Shown here: positions 11,758 through 23,020 of the stretch, one piece after another
How positions within the stretch are numbered: the first letter of the stretch is position 1
How the letters are laid out: each line of letters opens with the position of its first letter
DNA from: Dryomyza anilis
Lineage: Eukaryota > Arthropoda > Insecta > Diptera > Dryomyzidae
Length of the DNA stretch: 64,000 bases
Assembly: GCA_951804985.1 (NCBI GenBank)
Contig: OX638132.1
Coordinates: forward strand, 106,301,737-106,365,736
Direction of reading: 5' to 3'
Notes under the pieces: model-generated
Seen by the model: only the letters and a program-made list of their open reading frames with translations
The model's database searches: none
What the model was told of the DNA's origin: nothing
Translations under genes and position numbers: made by a program

Positions 11758-12813
11758 TCACACACAAAAAAAATGTCGTTCTCTGTAAACAAGTGTTTCT
11801 CACAAATGATCAGTAGTGTTTCCCACAAATAATTGTAGTGTTTCCCACAAACACGAAAAATGTTACCTACAAATACGACAAGTGTTTCCCAAAAATATAT
11901 GAAGTGTTTCCCACAAAGACCAAAAGTGTTTCCCACAAATATTTTAAAATTTGGTAGTGTTTGCCAACAAGACTTGAAGTGTTTCCGGCAAATATTTGTA
12001 GTGTTCGCCAAATTCAGTCAAAGCAAAAGGTTACTTTTTATTGCGGCAGCCACTCATTTACGCGACATGTCGAATAATGCAGAATTCCACGGTAGATTAT
12101 TCGATGCATTATGCCTGGGTCTCATACATTGGACGCGTCTTAAAAAGTCGTCTAAACGTCTGATGATTTAAACAGAATTGCAGCAGTGTTTCTGCAGGTA
12201 TCTGTTTTGGATGATGTGAAGACCGATTATGATGAATTGATGACAGTGGCTATAGATGATAATAATTAGCTTCAGATTTCGCAGAATAAGAAAAATTGCT
12301 TCTTATTCGACAAAAGAAGCTTATCCACGTTTATTCGTGCAATTGTTGCATGACACGGATAAGTTGAATTGTTCAAGTGATGCATCTTTTATCAGAAACT
12401 GTACAATTTTTGGGGCAAACACTTTCAATGTAGCTTTTTTCCGAGAAGCTATTAGTATTTTGGGCAAATGCTTTTAAAATAAATTGCGTTCTGGGAAACA
12501 CTTAGTGTTTGCAACAATTAAATATGATGTATTTATTACTTATCTTAAACACTTTCATTATTTATTGGTAACAAATGAGTGTAATATTTGTAATAATTGA
12601 AGTGACTTTCGTAGAGTATTTTTGGTAAACATTTTAAATGTTTTTAAGAAATTAGATATTTTTTTGTTCAAACACTAGAATTGTGTAATTGTTTGCAATA
12701 AGCCATTATAATTATCAATAAAATAGCAATAAGAATTTCTGCCACCCAATATTTATTTACCAGAAGTAACCGATAGTTTCCCACAAGTATTTTATAAACA
12801 TTCCTTTTTTAGA
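11758..12813 (+). mobile_element. Repeat element A, copy 2
   Basis: The same architecture as 3427-4645 but shorter. The GTGTTTCCCACAAA minisatellite has roughly nine units (11795-12010) instead of twelve. The protein-like core lacks about 88 bp relative to copy 1, with a TCGA tetranucleotide at both sides of the missing piece in copy 1. The frame at 12256-12477 keeps the STKEAYPRLFVQ segment and LLHDTDKLNCSSDASF. The copies differ by scattered substitutions, so they are not recent. Confidence 0.75.
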
Positions 12814-12966
12814 GTTCAGCCATTACTGAACGTGTTTTTCTTTTTCAGGTTTAATAAAAACTAAAATTAAAAATCGGCTTTAAAAACTGTTTTAGACTGT
12901 TTTATTTTTCTTAAGCATTATTAATAAAATGCATTGTTTTTACTAATATATTTTACCATATTTAGT

Positions 12967-13284
12967 TACCCCTTTCAGTAATTTTATACCATATGGTAAA
13001 GTTTTTCAAAAACATTTTTAAATACTCTCTGCTATAATATTTTGACAGCAATAAGTTTATGATAACTAGTATGTGTTGCTAAAAAAATTTAGTTGATAAA
13101 GAGATATACTTATGAAATTCGAAGTGATATTTTGAAAATAAGTAAAATTCATATTCAGGTGTTAAGTCATTTTTAGTATTTATTATATTTATAATATATG
13201 GTCGTTTTTACTTATTACATAGTAATGTATTCAGAGTCGCATTGATAAAATTTAACATTCGTTTAATTTAAAAAATTACACTAT
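12967..13284 (+). repeat. Dispersed repeat C, copy 1
   Basis: It aligns along about 320 bp with 52466-52820 in the same orientation. Shared words in order: CCCTTTCAGT, AATACTCTCTGCTATA, ATGTGTTGCTAAA, TAGTTGATAAAGA, TCAGGTGTT, TTTTTAGTATTTATT and AAAATTACAC. No terminal inverted repeats or frames; probably a fragment of a larger mobile element. Confidence 0.7.
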
Positions 13285-14216
13285 TTTTATATTTTTATTA
13301 TAAACATACCTATGGTACATTGCAAAAAATCATCTAAAAATATATATTTTATATTGATATTAAAACATTTTTTCTCTTTTTAATTTTCAAAATATTTAAT
13401 TTGAAAAAAAACGGTTTAAAAATTATAAACCAACCGTTTGTTTGAAAGAGTCGATTTTTTAAAATTTCTAGTACAGGATGGTATTTTTTTTTTTTTTACT
13501 GAAGTTCACTGAGAATTTGAAAAATCTCAGATCAAGGTGGGACGCTTCAGGAATAATGCCGCATATTTGTTTTTTTATTTTCTTTCTTTTTAATACATTA
13601 TTTTGGGGGGGGGGGTTTGTATTTAAGCTGAATTGAAATTACATTCGGTTAAATGAAAATACTTGCAATTATTGGAACATTGTTTTTTTTCGTGTAGATG
13701 GTTTGTGCGACTAGCGCAATTTTGGGTCCAAGGGATTTTTGTTATTATTTTGTTTTTTTTTTCTGTTTAAATAGTTCGACACATTTTGGCATTTATTTCT
13801 GTACCTTTGTGACTCTTTTGGCCTAAGGTTATTGTTTTGCTGACTGTTTTTTAAGAGTGCGTTTTGTACAGTTTTTTGGTTGTTACTTTAGGGCATTCAA
13901 TGAATATCAATCTGGCTCGAGTATTTGTATTTTTTATGCCTTGCCTAAAATTAATTCGCTCATTTTATTTAAAGCGCAATATTTGGAAACAAATGTAATC
14001 AAAAGTAAATATTTTCTCAATTTCTGGATGTGATTTCTTTAATTTTCATCGCTGTGGAAATTATTCGTTTTGATATTTGTATTTCGCAAGAAGTATTAAA
14101 GCCCGCGGCTTTATATATGGTTGTATATATGGTATAAGGTGAGTGTACCAACGCCGACACCTGAACATAATTCCGGCAAAATTTTAAAGTGAATTATTGT
14201 TGTGCTTATTTTTTCC
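13285..14216. other. AT-rich DNA with poly-T and an 11-nt G run
   Basis: It contains a T tract near 13485 and an uninterrupted G run at 13605-13615, which stands out in this AT-rich context. No gene or mobile element is recognised. Confidence 0.5.
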
Positions 14217-14466
14217 AGCCGCGGTAGCTCAATGTTAGTGCGTTAGACTGCGAGACATAAGGTCCAAGGTTCAAGCCTGGACTGGGGCTAACAACATCTT
14301 TTCATAGAAACATTTTTATATACTGCGCTACCTCTCGGCAGTCAATGGCAAACCTACGAGAGTAAAGCATTGCCAATGAAAAGCTCTCACCCGCAGTTCG
14401 GATTCGGCATTAAACTGTGAGTCCCACCACTTTGAGTATTATTATTATTGTTATTATTATTATTTT
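14217..14466 (+). mobile_element. tRNA-derived SINE, copy 2 (short form)
   Basis: It starts AGCCGCGGTAGCTCAATG, with B box GGTTCAAGCCTGG, and shares the body of the copy at 9807-10120 through CCCACCACTTTGAG. It then passes straight into a long ATT-repeat tail. Absence of the 70-bp 3' segment present in copy 1 indicates either two subfamilies or a deletion in this copy. Confidence 0.87.
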
Positions 14467-15553
14467 GTCCAGTCGTTAGTAAATGAAAATTGTACCAGTG
14501 AACACCTCTGGGTTTACTAAGGCCGTACTTAATGAATGTTTGCAAAGTATTTACATTATTACTATATAGAACTATAGTAGGTACTGTATTTATATCAGAT
14601 TTTTCTTAATTTGAATTTAATTCACTTTTTTAATGAATTGACACATATAAGTTAAAATAACAGCGGACAATTTTTAAATTATGTACTTCTGAAAACCAAC
14701 ATTTGATGGTTTTGAAATTTAATAATTTATGAATTTTATTTATTAAATTTCAATAATTAATTGAACAGTAATTATAAAAAATAATTATATCAATATATAA
14801 TTTTCTTAGTGTTCAAAGGTGTCTGAATTCGGTACATCTACGTTAGGTCATGAGCTGTTCATTATTATGATTTTGGTCATTTTCAGAAATTTGTCTTTTC
14901 TAACTGTTTTGTTGACAAACAATCAATAAGCATAACATAGGAAAATCCGCAACAACAGCAATAAAACGCAATATTCACTATGATGGGCAACAAGGGACGA
15001 TTTAATACAATGTAGTTTTTCAATCGGATATATGTATTTCATAACTCTGGGACGATGAGAACAATACGTCAGGCTCAAAGATCTACGCACATATTTTGGT
15101 CTTTTGAGCCATTATTATTTACGCGCGTTGCTGTTTGCTTGAGAAAGAAACTAATTTCGTAGACAGTCTTTAAAAATTATTGCTCACGTAATGGACAGCA
15201 AAAAAATGTCAAGCATGGAATATCTAATAAAAATATGAATTAGGGCGATATCAAGACTTTACATATCATGCGTCTAATCTAATAATGAGACAAAATTTAT
15301 GATTTTTTTCAGATATATTTCTGGCATATTTCCGGCACAGAAAAATGGAATATTTTGGAAAGTGTATAGCAGGTTGCAAAATTTTGTGTAATTTCAATGG
15401 CAGATTCCCTTAATATTTAAGGAATGGGCAGAATTCAAACACCTTGTGTTAGAAACTACGCTATTCTCTGTTTAAAACGTGTTGAAAAATGTTTCTAAAC
15501 AAAAATTAAATATGAAATAGCACACAAAGAAGAATTATTGAAGATTATTTTTA
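14467..15553. other. Intergenic DNA, nothing recognised
   Basis: AT-rich, without repeat ends or plausible frames. A slightly more balanced patch at 14960-15140 has no recognisable content. Confidence 0.45.
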
Positions 15554-15985
15554 TCAGAGATCAGAAATTAATATTAAGTTTTATTTCCATTTGGTTTTTC
15601 ACTGAGAGATTGGGAGATACTTTTTGTTTTAAAAAATAAATGTCTTTGGTTGAGAGTTATATGAAAACCTTTATTTTAAAGGACTTTGGTTAATAGATGT
15701 TAATAGACAAAAATGGAAAATGTTGATTTCGAACATTGCGTTGTTTTTGTCGTCCGAAATTGTTGTTTTTCTAGAATATATATTTTTTTTTTTTTTGAAA
15801 AATGATGATTTCGAACATTGCGCAGTTTTTTGAACATTGTTCTTTTTTTTCAAATATAATCATTTGGAAAATGGTAATTTGGAACATTACGTTGTTTTTA
15901 TCGCCAATATTTTTTTTTTCATAATTTTTCACACATTGTAGTTTTTGTCGAATGCGTCGGTCTTTTTTGACAAAACTTTTTTAAT
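15554..15985. repeat. AT-rich dispersed repeat family, copy 3
   Basis: It shares the head CAGAGATCAGAAATTA, the phrase TTTCCATTTGGTTTTTCACT and the TTTCGAACATTGCG / TTGTTTTTGTCGTCC words with 4781-5480 and 8271-9480. It is shorter than those, so probably truncated or internally deleted. Confidence 0.65.
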
Positions 15986-16310
15986 ATGATATGAAAAAAT
16001 ATAGGTTTATTTTACAATTTGCAGAATATATTAAACTTGTACCTTATATATATATTCACACTAATATTTTTCTGATAACTATCAATGTGGTCAAAAACAA
16101 AAATAAAATCATTTTCTCCAAAATATTTTTTTTTCCATATTTATTGAGGAACAATAGAATAAATATAATAACGCATAATTGTACCTTAATACTTTCTAAT
16201 TTCGTTAAAAATAATCAATGAAATCTACCTATTAGTTTGAAGTTATATAATTTTGTTCAAAAACTGTGGAGGTTATTTCGTTACTTTTGGGTGATTTTTT
16301 TTATTTGTAC

Positions 16311-16570
16311 TAGGGCTTTTTAATCGATTAGTCAAAAGGATTGATTAATCATTTCCTGATTAATTGATTAATAGAGATTTACGATTAAACAAAACATTGA
16401 TTAATCGTTATTTTGATTAATCCATACATCGCGAATTATTAAAAATTATTTACTAAATAGTTTTTGAACTTTTCACTTTATTCAAGTTAGCAAAAGTTGC
16501 AAATGCTGCTCAATAGAATATTTTCATTTTTCATTAGTCAAAATTCTCATTCATCAATTTATAAAAAACT
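16311..16570 (+). mobile_element. Degenerate GATTAATC-rich hAT-type MITE
   Basis: It begins TAGGGCTTTTTAATCGATTA and then repeats GATTAATC in both orientations, as the intact element at 61029-61453 does. The right terminus is not identifiable, so this is likely a decayed or truncated copy. Confidence 0.6.
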
Positions 16571-16679
16571 ATTCCTCAAATATACCAGGCATTTTTTCGG
16601 GTAGCCCTCAAATTATGAAATGAAATAATATGAAACTAAAGAAAACAAAATGGAAATTAATAAGGCCATAGTTCATTAT

Positions 16680-17332
16680 TACAGAAAAAAATACTCTTCA
16701 TATTTATGAATTTCGTTCTTCATACCATGATTCATTGTTCTGAATAAAGATTCATAATATTGAAAACTACAAAACATCAATGTGATGAATTCATTATTAA
16801 TTTGATGAATAATCGAAAATGTGTTCTTCATATTTATGAATTTCGTTCTTCATACCATGATTCATTGTTCTGAAGAATGATTCATAATATTGATAACTAC
16901 AAAACATCAATGTTTTCAATTCATTATCAATTTGATGAATGATCGAAAATGTGTTCTTCAATATGATGAAGTGAATGTGAAGAATACGTTTCATCATATT
17001 AATAAACAAATATATAAATACAACATGTATGTCAATCATATTGAAGAATGCTGTTTATCAAACCAAATTTCAATCAAAATATTTATTTTTCGTTCATTTC
17101 ATTCACTGCTTAGTTCTGAAGTAGTTCTTGTTTATTATTTCTTACTTTATTAAAAAGAGGTTACAGTTATAAAAAATATATAAAAAAATCATTTTTTTTA
17201 TAGATTTTTTTTGTCATCATATTGATCATTAAAAACATTAAATTACAATGCAATAAATGAAATTGGGTAGTTGGTTAAAAATTTCATAATATTTATGAAT
17301 AAAATCACCATATTGAAGATTTTTTTTCTGTG
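16680..17332. mobile_element. CACAGAAAA-ended TIR element with a 130-bp tandem repeat
   Basis: The ends are ACAGAAAAAAA with CTTCATATTTATGAAT just inside at the left, and ATGAATAAAATC ... TTGAAGATTTTTTTTCTGTG at the right, i.e. inverted. The left half holds two copies of a 130-bp unit (starting at 16696 and 16826) and the start of a third at about 16956, differing by scattered substitutions. Frames on both strands here are by-products of the repeat. The terminus resembles that of the elements at 45141-46035 and 55047-55934. Confidence 0.7.
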
Positions 17333-17639
17333 ACGGCGTTTTCAATATAAAATAACACTCAAAGCATCACCAAAAAAATGAAACAATCCACATAAAATGT
17401 GGGTGTTATTTCAAAAGCATTAATAGCCAAAATCGTATGAATAATTTTGGAGTTTATTTTAATTTTTGGGTTATTTCATCTATTACGCCTGAAATTTTAA
17501 CAATACACAAAATTATCCATTGGCGTGATACAATTTTATATTAACTTCTGCACTGTTTTTATTTAAACTATTAAATCTGAAATCGTCTTAAAAGGTTCTG
17601 TATCTCACAGGACCCTCGTTGGTTCACTTATTTCATTGA
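17333..17639. other. AT-rich intergenic DNA, nothing recognised
   Basis: Homopolymer-rich and AT-rich, with no repeat ends or frames worth recording. Confidence 0.4.
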
Positions 17640-18112
17640 CTTTCACATACTATCAGCCGCAGACACAGACTCAGCTGATAAGAAATCAGTGGGTCGTTCT
17701 TGCGTATAATTACAAAATGAAAGAAGTACTAAAGAAATTAAGAAATTGACTTTGGATACAATTGCAAATACATTTAGATGATACGCATTGTGATTGCGAA
17801 ATAATTTGATGTCATAAAACATGTAAGAAAAATTATTATTATTTTTTGTGCAGTCGAACAGCCCACAGACGAGCCAGACTGGGACTGCATTATTTACATG
17901 GCCAGCGAGCCATTGAACCAAACCTGCCAGCAGCACGTTGTAAAAAGCGATGACTATGAACCGACACATAAGACACCCCGCCTACGTACGACAGGACATG
18001 CAGCTGCTGCAGAAGATGACGGCAAGGATGGACGTTGCGACGTTTTGACACGCGTCAGCAATCCTATGTTTGGCAAATTGCAGCAGTTGCCAATATTAAT
18101 GTTTAAATAAAA
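17640..18112. promoter_or_regulatory. GC-elevated single-copy island
   Basis: It contains CAGCTGCTGCAGAAGATGAC and GACACGCGTCAGCAAT, and is clearly less AT-rich than its surroundings. A 70-codon plus-strand frame (17898-18110) and a 108-codon minus-strand frame overlap it; neither has a recognisable domain. Candidate regulatory region or unrecognised exon. Confidence 0.3.
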
Positions 18113-18738
18113 TTTTATTTTCAATTAATTACTGTTTAATGGACACTCTTAGCGAATGAGAGGAATAAAAAAATATGACCGAAATAATGATTAATAACTG
18201 TTCAGTCTTAAGACTGTCATATTTTTTAAATAACGTAGTCGAACCCGTGGTCCCAGTCCAGCAACTAGAAGAAAAATACTCTAATGGATTCCAATATTAC
18301 AAAATATAAAAAGAATCAGTACTGTTGAAATGATATTTTTTTATTTATCTTATACTAAAAGTAGTTCATTTTTTTTATAAAAAAAATACTAAAAAAATTG
18401 TCATAAAAAATGTATGCAAACAAAATTTACAATTCCTTACAAAGTATCAATTTATTTCCTTTAACATTTATTGCCCTTTAACATAAACACTGCTGCTGCG
18501 AAATAATACTAAATAATCGAATCAAGTCGAATTCTGAATTTATATTGCACTGTTTTAAAATGTTTTATTTGAACGTTTGTTGCATATAAAATATATAATG
18601 GTTTTTGGAAAAACACATTTTGAATTTGTTGTGATGCTATAAATCTTTTTAAAATAATTAAACTAACCCTGCAGTGATATCTAAACTAGTAGCATAAATA
18701 TATAGTATTTATATTAGTTACCATGTTTCCACATCGTT
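18113..18738. other. AT-rich intergenic DNA, nothing recognised
   Basis: AT-rich with T runs. No repeat ends or gene-like frames seen. Confidence 0.4.
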
Positions 18739-19841
18739 AACTAGTTAAAATGGATGCAGAGAAAAATAAAAAATTGTTTAGTAGAGGAACGTGTCAAAAT
18801 TGTCAAAAACAAAATAAATTTTGAAATACAAATTATATTTCATTTATCTATTTTGTTGTAAACATCATTCTTTTTAATTTTGTGGTGATTTGTTCACAAA
18901 TCACCATGATATTGCATTTTGAGAAAAATACAAAAAACATGTATTAAGCAATCGTTATTTAAAAAGGTTCAATTTCAAATATAATTCCGTAAACAATCAA
19001 ATTTAACATTTATACAACATATTCCCCAAATCAGGGTGCTATATCTTGATATATAAAGGTATTATTTATGAACGTTGCTAGTTTTGATATGCAAAAATTA
19101 ACTTTTTGGACCATTTTGATGCACACTTTAATATTTTTCATGTATATCAAACTGAAAAATTTTATTAACAAACATCCCTGAAGTGTAACGAACTAGTTGA
19201 ATACTAGTATTGGTCTAGTTCTCCGTAGACACTCAACTAGCCCGAATTCGACCCCATTGTCATACAATGAAGTGTAATTTTTTCAATGCTCATGTCCTAC
19301 GATTTAAGTAGTTTTTAAACTGGCTTCTTGTAACCAGTCTATGGACTAATTTTTACGGTCAGTCTATAAACTAGTTTATTTAATCCCTCTCTAAACTGGT
19401 TACTATTTACCAGTTGAAACACTAGAGCCGTAAGCTATTCGACGACAATTGACATAGTCAAGCGAATCAAAACCTATGTTTTCGCTGCCTAGATCATGTG
19501 GACCGAATGGATGAAATTGCACCAGTCAAGAAAGCTTGTAAAATGAGACTTGATGGTGGACAGCGTAGAAGAGAGCGATTGGCTCGGCTTGTTATCAGCA
19601 GATAAGCCACGGTTGTAAGGGTTTTTCAAAAAGGTTATTTGTTAAATTGTACAAGTCCATGGCTGAAAGAAATAAAACAAACCGCACGATGGAACCCTCA
19701 ATAAAGTTAACAAGAAAGATGTTTCCTGCAAAATAGATAAATGAAATATAATTTGTATTTCATAATTTATTTTGTTTTTGACAATTTTGACACGTTCCTC
19801 TACGAACAAATTTTTGAACTGTGCATCCATTTTAACTAGCT
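18739..19841. mobile_element. Foldback element with long inverted arms
   Basis: The arms at 18739-18855 and 19729-19841 are inverted copies of each other (AACTAGTTAAAATGGATGCA at the outer left; AGGAACGTGTCAAAATTGTC just inside), imperfect but readily alignable. Between them lie ACTAGT/ACCAGT-type words, an 11-bp hairpin at 18883-18906, and a fragment of a non-LTR retrotransposon (19489-19605). It looks like a long-armed non-autonomous element that took up foreign sequence. Confidence 0.75.
19489..19605 (+). pseudogene. C-terminal fragment of a non-LTR retrotransposon polyprotein
   Basis: Thirty-eight codons ending in TAA read LDHVDRMDEIAPVKKAC followed by a basic RRRERLARL-type segment. The layout (hydrophobic-HV-RMDE, then P-KK, then an Arg-rich stretch) is characteristic of the region after the reverse transcriptase in many insect LINEs, where 'GHVxRMDE...' is conserved. 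Only this tail is present, so it cannot function. It sits inside the foldback element, which points to capture or nested insertion. Confidence 0.65.
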
Positions 19842-20150
19842 ACCGAACTAGAAATTTTAGTATAAACAACAAAAAAAATCTAGTTATAATTTTTTTATTA
19901 TGATTATTATGATTGATAATATTAGATAGATACTCAAAAAAAATTTTGTTGGTTCGAAATTTTGAACCTCTGAAATTAAAAAAAAAAAAAAAAAATTCTG
20001 AATTGGTCTTTTTCACTTTGAGTTCAAATATCTCCGTGAGTTTAAAAGATATTGCGCTCAGGTTGATTTTTTTAAATACTGGATATTTTCACCATATTAC
20101 ATCAATTTCCAATCAAACAACAACAAAAAACTGCATTCAAAAATATTCAC
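19842..20150. other. AT-rich DNA with a long A run
   Basis: An uninterrupted A tract lies at about 19979-19995. No gene recognised. Confidence 0.5.
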
Positions 20151-20152
20151 TA

Positions 20153-21373
20153 CCGTCAACTGGGGTGACTTTGACCCGAAAAACTGTTTATGTTGATTTT
20201 GTAATACTCATAATTCGCTATTTTGTAATGTAATTAATATTTCATTATTTTATAAAATATTGTAAGTATGTCCTCTTTAAGCACCAGCAATCAAAATAAC
20301 AGTAATTATAAAAAAATAAAAAATGGTTCAAAGTCACCTCGCGGGTGAGGTGACTTTGGCCCAAACATGTTAATCACCAATTTTATCTATGTTTTTATGG
20401 AACTATAAGATGACTATGATACTATATCATCATAAATGTTTTACTGAAAATAAAGATCACTTGAAACCCATATAATTCGAATAATATGTATGGTAATAAG
20501 GATTTATATGAAAAGGATTAAAAACATTTTATATTTTTCATTAGAACAAGCTTATTTAATGGAATTAATCAAGTAAACTAGTCAACAAAAAATAAATACT
20601 GACTATTTTACACTTTGTTTTTAGTAAAGGGCTTATGTGGACCTATTTTTTTAATTTTTCTAGTTAATAATGGCCACTTCCAGTTTGTACCCGCCTTAGT
20701 CTTGCAATTAACTCAACTCCATTGTTTTCCTTTTATATTGTTATGTCAATATCTGACATTAAATAAAAAACTAACTGAAATTCAAACATGTTTATTTTAA
20801 AAACTGAAAATATAGTATATATTTGGAAAAGAATGGAACAAATAAACCCACAATTTCACATGAGTTATTTTAACATTGGGTATACACGTTCGAATTATTT
20901 GATGTGGGTTTTAACCGGGTCAAAGTCACCTCCATGTATAGTTTGGGGCGACTTTAACTCTGGCCAAAGTCACCCCAAAAACATAAATTTTAAGAACCAT
21001 TAAATAAAATAAATAATTAAAAATAGTAATGGACTAAAATGACAATACATATTTGATTTATTAGAAAGAAAATATATTAATTTCTAACATAAACAATGTA
21101 ACGTATAAACAGCATACGTATATTTTACATACTAAATTGATTTTGTTCGTAAATAAAATTAATGCTTTTTAGCTACATTTACCCAGATATTAACATGTTG
21201 GAATATGAGAGTTAAAAGTTAAGGAAATAGCATTACGCAGATAGAAAATGCTTTAAAGAAAATTATTGTAAAAGAATTGAAATCTGTAAGTCACTTGGAT
21301 GCTGAGAAAATTTGATTGCAAACATTATTTTTTGTTTGGCCAAAGTCACCTCTAAAGTCAGCCCAGTTGACGG
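20153..21373. mobile_element. TIR element with GGTGACTTTG arrays, TA target duplication
   Basis: The ends are inverted: CCGTCAACTGGGGTGACTTT at the left and its near-complement (ending CCCAGTTGACGG) at the right, each bordered by TA. Inside, the words GGTGACTTTG / CAAAGTCACC recur in clusters at about 20330-20360, 20921-20975 and 21340-21360, in both orientations. No transposase-like frame remains. The TA border suggests mobilisation by a Tc1/mariner-type or other TA-targeting transposase. Confidence 0.8.
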
Positions 21374-22149
21374 TACATCAAACGATACAGAGTTTTGGCC
21401 GATGAAAACGTTTTTTTTTTGTTTTGTGCATATCAAGTAACAATGCAATCTAGCTTTTCGCAACACTTTGAAGTGAAACGGAGACCACAATTCATAAGAT
21501 ATATGAATGTTATTCTGAATGCAATGACACGTTATGTTCAAAAATTATTGAATACGATTTATTACAATTGTACATAATTTAATAATTCATGAATTCATGT
21601 TCAGATTTTCTGCCCTTTCGCGAAATATACCTACCGCAATTTCCACCTGCAACCGGAACAGAAATTGGCGCCTCAATTGTTTTATAGAAAGGAAGAAGTG
21701 TTCCACTGTTATGCTTCTTCAGTACAACGGGTACCATTAACTAGTCGACCATTCCCAGAAGTGCAACCGTGCGAACTTTCTCTATAACAAAGCCCATGCA
21801 TTTGCTGCGATACCGTGAACTTGGATTTTATATTATTCATGGCAGGGTTTCGCCACTCGCCACAACTACCGAAGGTGTGTCAGACCAAATGGTGCGCACA
21901 AAAGAAACAAAACGAATAGCACAACGGTGCGAACATAACTTAAATTAGATGTAACAACGAATGAGCCAAGGATACCTCAACAATGTAGGCCATGGTGTTG
22001 GTTGGCTGCGGCTCCTATAGTTGTAAAATAATTTTCCAGAGAAAAGCACTTGCAGCATGAAACCCCGCATGTATATGATAAATAGAATTGCAAATTTCAT
22101 GGAGCAGAGAAATGGTGCTAGAAAAAATTAATAGTTCAAATATAGTACC
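21374..22149. other. Single-copy intergenic DNA of balanced composition
   Basis: 21620-22020 is less AT-rich and without copies in the window; I see no long frame, RNA fold signature or family match. It could be regulatory or part of a long non-coding transcript. Confidence 0.3.
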
Positions 22150-22792
22150 TACACTCAAAATAAAAGGTCTGTAACAGTAGCAAACAAGGTTGCCAATATA
22201 GCAAAAATGTTTGCTGAAAACAGGAAAGCGCCGGATTCTGCTGAAACAGCAAATGACAGTTTGCTGTTTCAGTAAACTTTTTTTATGCTATTACAGCAGA
22301 CAAATTTAGCTGTTTTAACAAACTTTTTTTGCTGTTAACTCCAATTCATAAAAAAAAAAATTTTAAAATTTTTTATTTTTTTTTTATTTCTGATTTACTT
22401 TTTTACTTTTTATATTATTATTTTTTTATTATATTTATTTTTATTTATATTATTTTTTTATTTTACCTTTATTTCACTATTTCACTCTTGCATGCGTGTA
22501 TTTTTATTACGCAGAAGAAATATCTCCTTTAAATAAACATGTTGTCCAATAAGAGTCTTAGACACATTTAGCAGCAGCGTCGCTTGACTATGGCGCCATC
22601 TAGTGCAGGTTAGCTACACTAGCGATATGCACACCAGTGACACTAGCACGATCTTGATCACTAGCAGAACTAAGATTCGCAGCAAACTGTTCGCTATTGC
22701 AGATAAAAGTATGCTGTAAATGCAATTTAAAGTTTGCTAAAATTTAGCAGTCAGAGTTTGCTATTAACAGCAGACTTTTTATTTTGAGTGTA
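22150..22792 (+). mobile_element. TIR element B, complete copy
   Basis: Terminal inverted repeats TACACTCAAAATAAAA then GTCTG match at both ends, with TA bordering CACTCAAAATAAA on each side. The arms are rich in AGCAAA/TTTGCT words (GTTTGCTAAAATTTAGCAG), and the centre is T-rich low-complexity DNA. No coding capacity. A left half of the same family lies at 3126-3426. The CACTCA(A/G)AATAAA end resembles that of the element at 40923-42032, so the two families may use the same transposase. Confidence 0.85.
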
Positions 22793-23020
22793 GTATTGTT
22801 TGTTCAGAGGCGGACTGGGATTCATAAATTTTAGAGAGCTTTTCGTTTTAAGCAGCGCAAGAAATTATACCGACCTCGAATTGTATTATTTAATTTTAAT
22901 TTATTTTATTGCATAGAGTGTAATTAAATCTTAAATTAAATGTTGTACTACAGTACTAGAAACATGATAGAAATCGTAACATATCGAACATATTTTAGGG
23001 TTAACATTTCGATTTAGATA

